Assembly (NCBI GenBank): GCA_002310095.1
Contig: DBYH01000017.1
Location: 1-28,657, forward strand
Origin: Firmicutes bacterium UBA1191
GTDB lineage: Bacteria; Bacillota; Clostridia; Peptostreptococcales; Anaerovoracaceae
Direction: 5' to 3'
Length of the DNA stretch: 28,657 nucleotides
A program made the translations under genes and the position numbers. The notes below the pieces were generated by a model, which had not been told where the DNA came from, did no database searches, and worked only from the letters and a program-made list of their open reading frames with translations. Every line of letters starts with the position of its first letter. Position 1 is the stretch's first letter. This document shows, piece after piece, positions 23,146 to 28,657 of the stretch.

Positions 23146-24417
23146 TCAGTCTTCTATTCTCTCTATGTCAGCTCCAAGAGCTTTCAGTTTATCCACGAAG
23201 TGTTCGTATCCCCTGTCTATGTGATAGATCTGGGATACTTCTGTTGTGCCCTCGGCAACGAGGCCTGTCAGCACGACTGAGGCGCCCGCTCTAAGGTCAG
23301 TGGCTATTACAGGCGCGCCCTGGAGCTCTCTTCCTCCAGGAATGATCGCGCACTTTCCTTCCGTTCTTATATTGGCTCCCATGCGGTTGAACTCGGCGAC
23401 GTGCATGAATCTGTTCTCGAATACAGTCTCCATTACGACGCTCGGTCCCTTGGCCACTGTCAGCAGTGCCATGAACGGCGACTGCATGTCAGTCGGGAAT
23501 CCCGGATACGGCAGTGTCTTGATGTCCGTGGAAACGATGGTGTTCTGGCTTCCGTCGACGATCACTCCCTCATCCGTCATCTCTATTACGACGCCGCACT
23601 CTCTGAGCTTGGCTATTACGGCCTTCAGATGGTCAGGAAGCATGTTCTTCACGAGAACGCGTCCCTTCGTTATGGCCGCGCCAACCATGAATGTTCCCGC
23701 CTCTATTCTGTCAGGAATAACGTGGTGGGATACTCCGTGGAGTCTCTCAACTCCTTCTATCTTTACTGTGTCCGTTCCGGCGCCCTTGATTCTGGCTCCC
23801 ATCTTGTTCAGATAGTTTGCCAGATCCACGATCTCAGGCTCCTGGGCGGCGTTTTCGAGTATGGTCGTTCCCTCGGCGAGAGATGCGGCCATTATTATTA
23901 CCTCTGTAGCTCCTACACTCGGGAAGTCCAGGTAAATGGTCGCGCCTTTGAGCTTGTCTGCCTTTGCGTCGACTATCCCCTTGGCCAGCGACTGCTCGTT
24001 TATCTCCGCGCCCAGAGCTCTCAGCCCCTTCAGGTGCAGTTCGATAGGTCTCTCGCCTATTGCGCATCCGCCCGGCAGATGAATGAGGGCTCTGCCGCTT
24101 CTCAGAAGCAGCGCTCCGAGCACCAGAATCGACGCTCTCATCATCTTGACCAGCTCGAAAGGAGCCTCATATTTGATGTCTCCCTCAGCTCTTACTTTGA
24201 CCACATTGTTGTCCAGATCGGTCTCGACCTTGGCGCCCAGGCTTGTGAGCAGCTCGCTCATGACCTCCACGTCCCTGAGAGCCGGAGCGTCCTTGATAAC
24301 GCACTCTTCTTCGGTCAGAAGCGTCGCCGCCAGAATCGGCAGCACCGCGTTCTTTGATCCGCTTATCTTGACCTCTCCGTGAAGAGGACCGCTTTTTCTT
24401 ACCACTAATTTAGCCAC
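23146..24417 (-). CDS. murA: UDP-N-acetylglucosamine 1-carboxyvinyltransferase
   Basis: Transfers enolpyruvate from phosphoenolpyruvate to UDP-GlcNAc, the first committed step of peptidoglycan synthesis and the fosfomycin target. The 423 residues show Lys22 and Asn23 in SGSKNAVLPI, and Cys118 in LPGGCAIGERPIEL, the cysteine that fosfomycin alkylates (the Asp form would be resistant). The late RAGASVVLTGLVAEGTTEV and the ending HIDRGYEHFVDKLKALGADI are standard. The start is GTG at 24417 with AAGGAG 7 bases upstream. The terminator of the AbrB-type gene ends four bases before this ribosome site, so murA depends on read-through or an unseen promoter. It converges with the lipoprotein gene, four bases apart. 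Confidence 0.98.
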   Translation of the reverse strand: MAKLVVRKSGPLHGEVKISGSKNAVLPILAATLLTEEECVIKDAPALRDVEVMSELLTSLGAKVETDLDNNVVKVRAEGDIKYEAPFELVKMMRASILVLGALLLRSGRALIHLPGGCAIGERPIELHLKGLRALGAEINEQSLAKGIVDAKADKLKGATIYLDFPSVGATEVIIMAASLAEGTTILENAAQEPEIVDLANYLNKMGARIKGAGTDTVKIEGVERLHGVSHHVIPDRIEAGTFMVGAAITKGRVLVKNMLPDHLKAVIAKLRECGVVIEMTDEGVIVDGSQNTIVSTDIKTLPYPGFPTDMQSPFMALLTVAKGPSVVMETVFENRFMHVAEFNRMGANIRTEGKCAIIPGGRELQGAPVIATDLRAGASVVLTGLVAEGTTEVSQIYHIDRGYEHFVDKLKALGADIERIED

Positions 24418-24434
24418 GTCTTATCTCCTTACGT

Positions 24435-24464
24435 AAAAAAAGGGCAAAATGAATTGCACCTTTT
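24435..24464 (-). terminator. Terminator between the AbrB-type gene and murA
   Basis: AAAAGGGCAA (24438-24447) pairs with TTGC, a bulged A, then CCTTTT (24454-24464) around a 6-base loop. The minus strand ends in a run of seven T (24435-24441). The T-run stops four bases before the murA AAGGAG. Confidence 0.65.
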
Positions 24465-24487
24465 CTTTTCTCTATGCTATTGCCGGA

Positions 24488-24730
24488 CTACAGTTCCTGA
24501 AGCTCCTTTACGCACTTGGCGCAAACATTCTTGCCGTGAATCTGCTTGACTCCGTCGGAACTGCCGCAGAAAATGCAAGCCGGCTGATACTTCTTCAGCA
24601 TGATGGACTCACCATCTACGTAGATTTCCAGCGGGTCCCTGATGTCGATATTCAGGGTCCTTCTAAGTTCGATAGGAAGAACTATCCTTCCCAGTTCGTC
24701 AACTTTCCTTACTATTCCTGTTGCTTTCAT
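24488..24730 (-). CDS. AbrB/SpoVT-type transcriptional regulator with zinc-ribbon tail
   Basis: An 80-residue DNA-binding protein. Residues 1-47 (MKATGIVRKVDELGRIVLPI and onward to SIMLKKY) are a swapped-hairpin AbrB domain almost identical in pattern to Bacillus AbrB/Abh, a regulator of transition-state genes. The C-terminal half differs from Bacillus AbrB in carrying four cysteines (Cys52, 55, 70, 73; CIFC and CAKC), a likely zinc ribbon. AAAGGAG before the ATG supports the start. It is 27 bases after the small membrane protein gene. In Bacillus, abrB also lies near yabB, as here. Confidence 0.93.
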   Translation of the reverse strand: MKATGIVRKVDELGRIVLPIELRRTLNIDIRDPLEIYVDGESIMLKKYQPACIFCGSSDGVKQIHGKNVCAKCVKELQEL

Positions 24731-24757
24731 ATGTGAACTCCTTTCGGTGAATTTTCC

Positions 24758-25081
24758 CTATTTATCATTCGACATCATGCCTTTTATGGATGCCGCGGAT
24801 TTTACTATGCTGGCGATGGCTGAAACCGTTGTCTGGTTTCCCTTCACCGCGTCAGAAAGGTCTGATACGGTGCCCGATACATTGGTGATAATGTTGTTTA
24901 CGTCCTGGCTTCGCTCGGAAGCGATCGATGAAACAACCTCAAAATCTTCCAGTATCTTGTTTGTGTGGTTAAGTGTGACCAGCAGCTTTCTGATCATAAC
25001 TATCGCGTAGATGATCAATATTATGAGAGCTATCAGCACAAGCACTATAAGCGTTGTCTTAAGATCTAATGTTACACTCAT
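24758..25081 (-). CDS. Small membrane protein with coiled-coil tail (107 aa)
   Basis: It starts MSVTLDLKTTLIVLVLIALIILIIYAIVMI, giving one membrane helix (about residues 9-31), followed by a polar region with heptad-like spacing (LLVTLNHTNKILEDFEVVSSI) and a Ser/Val/Ala-rich end. The shape resembles DUF948-type proteins, but I cannot confirm the family. GAGG before the ATG at 25081 sets the start; a longer frame adds 13 residues without support. It leads a transcript with the AbrB-type gene and perhaps murA. Function unknown. Confidence 0.82.
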   Translation of the reverse strand: MSVTLDLKTTLIVLVLIALIILIIYAIVMIRKLLVTLNHTNKILEDFEVVSSIASERSQDVNNIITNVSGTVSDLSDAVKGNQTTVSAIASIVKSAASIKGMMSNDK

Positions 25082-25108
25082 GATATTTTCCTCGCTTCCT
25101 GTGTTGCT

Positions 25109-25137
25109 ATTATTACACAATTTGGAAATATTTTCAA
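25109..25137 (-). promoter_or_regulatory. Promoter for the small membrane protein and AbrB-type genes
   Basis: Minus strand TTGAAA (25132-25137) and AATAAT (25109-25114) are 17 bases apart. The -35 starts directly after the stop codon of the methyltransferase gene. Confidence 0.65.
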
Positions 25138-25881
25138 CTAGTTTTTTTCGTAAATTTTCATGATTTCAGGGGTGTAATTGCCCTCTTCATCATATACGAA
25201 AAGCTCGTCCAGAAATGTCAGTTCCCTGCCGCCGCCCTTCACGCAATGGACCAGAACTATGTTCGGTTTCGTGTCTTTTTTCGGCGCTACGAACCGGATA
25301 TCCTTCGGCTCCAGTGAGTGCTTTCTGCAAAAGCAGAATACGTCGACAAGTCTCGAAGGTCTGTGCACCAGGAAGAAGTGCCCCCTGTCCTTCAGCAGAA
25401 AAGCCGCGGCCTCCGCGAACTCATCCATGCCCGCCGTCGTCTCCTGGCGTGAGATGAATCTGCTGTCCCCGTCGTTCACAAGGCCGGCGCCCTTAGCCAC
25501 GTAAGGCGGATTGGATATGACCGCGTCCGCCGTTCCTCTGAGCTCCGGATGTTCCGCCGCAAGCTTTGCCGCGTCGCACTGAATGAACGTCATCCTGTCC
25601 TCAAGGCTGTTCATGGCGCAGCTTCTTCGGGCGAGTTCGACTGCCTTTGCCTGAACGTCGATTCCCGTAATGCCGCACTTTTCATTTTTGTGGCTCACGA
25701 TGAAGGCCGCCGCGCCGTTTCCCGTACCGAGATCCACGACGTCTCCGGCGTCCGGGCAAATACCGCACGCGAAGCCGGCCAGCAGCACCGCGTCGATGCC
25801 GAATCTGAATCCGTCCTCGCTCTGCAAAAGCTTCAGCCCTCCGAAGCCGATGTCTTCCAGACTCTCCATGGCGCCCACCAT
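25138..25881 (-). CDS. tRNA1(Val) adenine-N6-type methyltransferase (YabB/TrmN6 family)
   Basis: A 247-residue SAM-dependent methyltransferase. LLQSEDGFRFGIDAVLLAGF is the family opening, DLGTGNG (50-56) binds SAM and NPPY (124-127) is the amino-methyltransferase catalytic motif. E. coli TrmN6 (YfiC) modifies A37 of tRNA1(Val); the substrate in Firmicutes (YabB) is inferred from family only. The ATG overlaps the ricT stop codon (TGATG); a second in-frame ATG four codons later is possible. It follows ricT as yabB does in Bacillus, but yabA, yazA and rsmI, which lie nearby there, are absent. Confidence 0.9.
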   Translation of the reverse strand: MVGAMESLEDIGFGGLKLLQSEDGFRFGIDAVLLAGFACGICPDAGDVVDLGTGNGAAAFIVSHKNEKCGITGIDVQAKAVELARRSCAMNSLEDRMTFIQCDAAKLAAEHPELRGTADAVISNPPYVAKGAGLVNDGDSRFISRQETTAGMDEFAEAAAFLLKDRGHFFLVHRPSRLVDVFCFCRKHSLEPKDIRFVAPKKDTKPNIVLVHCVKGGGRELTFLDELFVYDEEGNYTPEIMKIYEKN

Positions 25882-26828
25882 CAGTCCTTGAGCAGCTTCT
25901 CGATCTCCTTGATCTGTTCAGGATCGAGACCCGTGTATTCGTCTTCTTTGCGATCTTTGGACTTGCCGTTGTTCTTTCTGTTCTTCTTGCCGAGGCGCTT
26001 AATCTCATCCTTGCCGTAGGAGTAAAATTCGGTACTCAGTTTTTCCTCGTTCTCGTTCTCTTCCGACGCCTCCTCCAGGACCAGTCTCGTTCTGACCAGA
26101 TTCTCCAGAATGTTGACGTCGGTCACCACGGCTATGCCGTCAGGAGTCTTCACGCGCTCGCCCACGTTCGGCATGCCCTTTTTGAGCTCATTGTATATGT
26201 CGTTCTCGTACTTGAGGCAGCACATGAGTCTGCCGCAGATGCCCGAGATCTTTGTAGGGTTGAGTGACAGGTTCTGGACCTTGGCCATCTTGATGGAGAC
26301 AGGCTCGAAGTCTCTGAGCCAGGTGTTGCAGCACAGTCCCCTGCCGCAGCTTCCGACTCCGCCTATCATCTTGGCTTCGTCCCTGACGCCGATCTGCCTG
26401 AGTTCTATCCTCATGCGGAACACTGACGCCAGATCCTTGACCAGTTCCCTGAAGTCCACTCTGCCGTCGGCGGTGAAATAGAATACGACCTTGCTGTTGT
26501 CGAAGGTGTATTCCACGTCGATGAGTTTCATCTCGAGACCGTGTGCCTCGATCTTCTCCTGGCAGATACGCAGAGCCTCGTCCTTCTTGGCCAGGTTCTC
26601 AGCGCACTTCTGCCTGTCGGCGTCCGTCGCGATCCTGATTATGCCCTTGAGAGGAGCCACAAGCTCCGACTCGTCGACGCTGGTCCTCTCTCTGCAAATG
26701 GTCCCGAACTCCAGGCCCCTCGCCGTCTCAACTATAACATTGTCTCCGATGCTCACTTCATTTTCGCCCGGAGCGAAGTAGTACATCTTGCCTACATCTT
26801 TGAATTTAACGCCTACAACGTCTGTCAT
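25881..26828 (-). CDS. ricT: PSP1-domain protein RicT (YaaT)
   Basis: A 315-residue PSP1 family protein. In Bacillus RicT forms an iron-sulfur complex with RicA and RicF that is needed for mRNA processing by RNase Y and for sporulation and competence. The cysteine motifs are intact: GSCGRGLCCNTWL (Cys161, 166, 167) and GICGRLMCCLKYE (Cys198, 203, 204). The C-terminal 60 residues are charged and lysine-rich (KKNRKNNGKSKDRKEDE). AGGAAAGGA precedes the ATG. It is 15 bases after holB, the same order as in Bacillus. RicA and RicF are not in the window. Confidence 0.94.
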   Translation of the reverse strand: MTDVVGVKFKDVGKMYYFAPGENEVSIGDNVIVETARGLEFGTICRERTSVDESELVAPLKGIIRIATDADRQKCAENLAKKDEALRICQEKIEAHGLEMKLIDVEYTFDNSKVVFYFTADGRVDFRELVKDLASVFRMRIELRQIGVRDEAKMIGGVGSCGRGLCCNTWLRDFEPVSIKMAKVQNLSLNPTKISGICGRLMCCLKYENDIYNELKKGMPNVGERVKTPDGIAVVTDVNILENLVRTRLVLEEASEENENEEKLSTEFYSYGKDEIKRLGKKNRKNNGKSKDRKEDEYTGLDPEQIKEIEKLLKD

Positions 26829-26843
26829 ATCGTTCCTTTCCTG

Positions 26844-27647
26844 TTATCCTGTGATCGCCAGCAGGAGTTCCTTCATGGCGTACTCCGCCGACATCTTTCT
26901 CTTAAGCCTCAGTCTGGCTTCTTCTATGTGATCCACATATCCGCAGATATCTTCAATTTTATATGAGCGCACCTCAGCGCCATTCTCCACTGCCAGGTCT
27001 CTGTATATTCTCTCCATGGAGTCCAGAAGCAGCCAGGCCTTTTCCCTGTCTCTCACGTAATCGCCGGCTTCCCGCACTATCTCATGGAACCTGCATCCTT
27101 TCAGAGCCATACCGATGAGCCTGCGCGCCTCTTCGTCCTCCACCGTCTCAGGCTGAACGTCGATCCTGAACTTGACGCATCTTGAGAGTATCGTCGGCGC
27201 CAGGTTCTCCATGTTGTCCGAAAGGAGAACAATGAGAGCGTCACCCGGCGGTTCCTCCAGAGTCTTCAGCAGACTGTTCTGGGCCTTGGGAGTCATGGTG
27301 TCGCTGTCGCAGATGACCATGATGTTGCGCTCCCCTATGGGTCTCACCTTGATCTTCTCCTGAAGGGACTCGATGGCGGCGTCCTTGACCGACATGCCGT
27401 CCTTCCTGAAGTAGGTTATGTCCTCGTGGTTGCCGTGGTCGACCTTGTCGCAGATGCTGCACATGCCGCAGTTCTCTCCCAGGTCCTTCGGGCACAGCAC
27501 TCCCTTGATGAATCCCCGCGCAAAGGCTTCCTTATCCATGTCGGAGGGCCCTTCAAAAATATACGCGTGGGATATTCTCTTCTCCCGGACTATCCTCTCC
27601 AGCCTCTCCTTCAGTCTTGAGTTTTCTCTGCCTGTATCAAGTATCAT
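26844..27647 (-). CDS. holB: DNA polymerase III delta' subunit
   Basis: A clamp-loader subunit, 267 residues from the ATG at 27647. Marks are SHAYIFEGPSDMDKEAFA (26-43, the P-loop position, degenerate as usual for delta'), four zinc cysteines (Cys52, 60, 63, 66; CPKDLGENCGMCSIC), NSLLKTLEEPP and the SRC motif in APTILSRCVKFR. The protein opens the sliding clamp with the delta and tau subunits. The longer frame would overlap tmk by 80 bases and is rejected; the chosen ATG is 10 bases after the tmk stop and has no clear ribosome site, so translation is probably coupled to tmk. Confidence 0.94.
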   Translation of the reverse strand: MILDTGRENSRLKERLERIVREKRISHAYIFEGPSDMDKEAFARGFIKGVLCPKDLGENCGMCSICDKVDHGNHEDITYFRKDGMSVKDAAIESLQEKIKVRPIGERNIMVICDSDTMTPKAQNSLLKTLEEPPGDALIVLLSDNMENLAPTILSRCVKFRIDVQPETVEDEEARRLIGMALKGCRFHEIVREAGDYVRDREKAWLLLDSMERIYRDLAVENGAEVRSYKIEDICGYVDHIEEARLRLKRKMSAEYAMKELLLAITG

Positions 27648-27657
27648 GATGTGTGTG

Positions 27658-28278
27658 TCAGCGTTCCATGAGTCCTTCCACTCTGAGGGAGATCTCCTCG
27701 GCGATCTCCTGAATCGTTCCGGAGGCGTCGACGCCAAGGATCCTGCCCGGATACATTTCCTCCAGCTTCAGGTATCCTTCATATACCTTCCTGTGAAATT
27801 CATCGGAGGCCTGCTCTATCCTGTCGTGCTCGCGTCCGGCTATCCTGCCGCTCCCCTTCTCCGGATCGAGTTTGAGCAGTATGGTCAGGTCCGGCATGCA
27901 GTCGTCGACCGCGTAGGTGTTTATTACGCCCACAGCGTCGCCCAGACCTCTTCCGTAGGCCTGATATGCGATGCTGGAATCGACGAATCTGTCGCATATG
28001 ACGACCTTGCCTTCCTCGAGGGCCGGCTTTATGAGCTGGCGCACAAGCTGAGCCCTTGCCGCAGCGTAAAGAAAGGCCTCCGTCATGTCGTCCATCTCGC
28101 TGTTTGCAGGATCGAGTATCAGCTCCCTTATCTTCTCGCTGATCTCAGTTCCTCCCGGCTCCCTGGTCAGCACGACGTCGTATCCCTTGGCGGTCAGGCT
28201 GTCCCTGAGTATGCCTATCTGAGTGGATTTGCCGGATCCGTCTCCGCCTTCAAATGTAATGAAAAATCCTCTGTTCAC
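27658..28278 (-). CDS. tmk: Thymidylate kinase
   Basis: Phosphorylates dTMP to dTDP. The 206 residues show the P-loop FEGGDGSGKSTQ (9-20), the DR motif in VICDRFVDSSIAYQAYGRGLG (93-113) and the LID region around GRIAGREHDRIE. The start is GTG, overlapping the stop codon of the upstream small gene by four bases (GTGA), so the two are translationally coupled. holB follows 10 bases after the stop. tmk, holB, ricT and the methyltransferase form one likely operon. Confidence 0.97.
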   Translation of the reverse strand: MNRGFFITFEGGDGSGKSTQIGILRDSLTAKGYDVVLTREPGGTEISEKIRELILDPANSEMDDMTEAFLYAAARAQLVRQLIKPALEEGKVVICDRFVDSSIAYQAYGRGLGDAVGVINTYAVDDCMPDLTILLKLDPEKGSGRIAGREHDRIEQASDEFHRKVYEGYLKLEEMYPGRILGVDASGTIQEIAEEISLRVEGLMER

Positions 28279-28556
28279 TGGTTCTCTCTCTCTTTACCTC
28301 TGCTCCTGCCGCTGCGCCTTCTCCGCCTGCTTCTGTCAGGAGTCCTGCTCCTGTTTTTGCTTTTGCTTCTGCTTCTGTCCTTTCGGCTGCTCTTGGCCGC
28401 CGCCGCGCGCCTTCTGCGTCTTTCCACAGCGCTGCGCTCAGCCTCTATCTCGCTCCGCGTCGGCATTTCATCCATCAGCTTGTCGATGATGTACAGCAAA
28501 AACAGGGCAAACGGTATTACTATTAATATGAGAAACGCTATCTTAAGTATCGTCAT
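28275..28556 (-). CDS. Small membrane protein with Arg/Ser-rich basic tail (93 aa)
   Basis: Residues 1-27 (MTILKIAFLILIVIPFALFL and on) form a single membrane helix. A charged stretch follows (DEMPTRSEIEAERSAVERRRRRA), then about 40 residues of Arg/Ser/Lys repeats such as KDRSRSKSKNRSRTPDRS and RRRRRSGRSRGK, strongly like eukaryotic SR domains in composition. The DNA there is a run of AGA/AGC/AAA codons, with slippage-prone repetition at about 28345-28385. GAGGAA precedes the ATG. It overlaps tmk by four bases and leads the operon. I know of no function; the basic tail should face the cytoplasm if the N-terminus is outside and could bind nucleic acid or lipid head groups. Confidence 0.75.
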   Translation of the reverse strand: MTILKIAFLILIVIPFALFLLYIIDKLMDEMPTRSEIEAERSAVERRRRRAAAAKSSRKDRSRSKSKNRSRTPDRSRRRRRSGRSRGKERENQ

Positions 28557-28591
28557 CTTATTCCTCGTTACCGGTTCTGAATAACTAAATT

Positions 28592-28600
28592 ATTATATCA
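28592..28600 (-). promoter_or_regulatory. Extended -10 promoter for the tmk-holB-ricT operon
   Basis: Minus strand TGATATAAT combines a perfect TATAAT (28592-28597) with an upstream TG, about 36 bases before the ATG. No clear -35 is visible. From here to the window end (28601-28657) I see only T-rich sequence and a weak stem (TGTGC with GCACA near 28614-28636), no gene. Confidence 0.6.
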
Positions 28601-28657
28601 TAAAACCGCCGTCTGTGCGGGCCAATAAAGGGCACAAAAAAAGAAATAAGCGGCAAC

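Noticed and set aside
23401..24357. Plus-strand open frame (318 codons) opposite murA
   Set aside because: Antisense shadow of an intact, well-conserved gene.
26844..27737. Longer holB frame starting at 27737
   Set aside because: The extra 30 residues would overlap tmk by 80 bases, are Arg/Pro/Ser-rich and do not resemble the delta' N-terminus.
28330..28390. Short direct repeats that might suggest a CRISPR or tandem repeat array
   Set aside because: The repetition is of AGA/AGC/AAA codons inside the Arg/Ser-rich tail, without unique spacers or constant repeat units.
27418..28584. Plus-strand open frame (388 codons) spanning holB, tmk and the SR-tail gene
   Set aside because: It covers three intact minus-strand genes with proper start signals. 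The leucine-rich stretch is only the complement of the Arg/Ser codons.

Overview
The window looks like a chromosomal segment of an anaerobic, low- to mid-GC Clostridia-type Firmicute. Pointers are a clostridial-type acyl-CoA dehydrogenase, oxygen-sensitive class III ribonucleotide reductase (NrdD/NrdG), class III fructose-bisphosphatase, an AbrB-type regulator, RicT, TmcAL, strong AGGAGG ribosome sites and sigma-A style promoters. This placement is inference from gene content; genus cannot be given. Nearly every gene is on the minus strand; only rpmF and one lipoprotein gene are on the plus strand. No rRNA, tRNA, CRISPR array, insertion sequence or prophage is visible, and no gene-free stretch exceeds about 200 bases.

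Layout. 1-401: start of an acyl-CoA dehydrogenase gene behind a Rex-like operator. 540-2880: class III fructose-bisphosphatase and a small unknown protein, separated by a terminator that touches the fbp ribosome site. 2960-5780: thioesterase, O-acetylhomoserine sulfhydrylase and homoserine O-acetyltransferase, a methionine group. 5837-9430: membrane-anchored beta-propeller protein, DUF554 and YkvI-like membrane proteins. 9470-9860: divergent promoters, then rpmF with a structured leader holding a possible leader peptide. 9865-13420: asd, ackA and tmcAL. 13502-17890: coiled-coil protein, coaD, rsmD, recG, an Asp23/Gls24 protein and rpmB. 17996-20890: nrdG and nrdD behind two NrdR-like boxes. 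21092-23141: GNAT acetyltransferase and, divergently, a lipoprotein that resembles an M20C (PepD) dipeptidase without its metal ligands. 23146-25081: murA, an AbrB-type regulator and a small membrane protein. 25138-28556: methyltransferase, ricT, holB, tmk and a small membrane protein with an Arg/Ser-rich tail, an arrangement close to the Bacillus tmk-holB-yaaT-yabB region.

How it fits together. The content is mainly housekeeping: central carbon and acetate metabolism (fbp, ackA), methionine and aspartate-family synthesis (metY, metA, asd), anaerobic dNTP and dTTP supply (nrdDG, tmk), replication and repair (holB, recG), RNA modification (rsmD, tmcAL), translation (rpmF, rpmB), CoA synthesis (coaD) and cell wall (murA). 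TmcAL consumes acetate that AckA can help balance. The less ordinary items are regulatory (Rex-like and NrdR-like sites, terminators directly before ribosome sites, a leader peptide candidate, a possibly leaderless gene) and the inactive-looking PepD-like lipoprotein, which is the best candidate for something undescribed.
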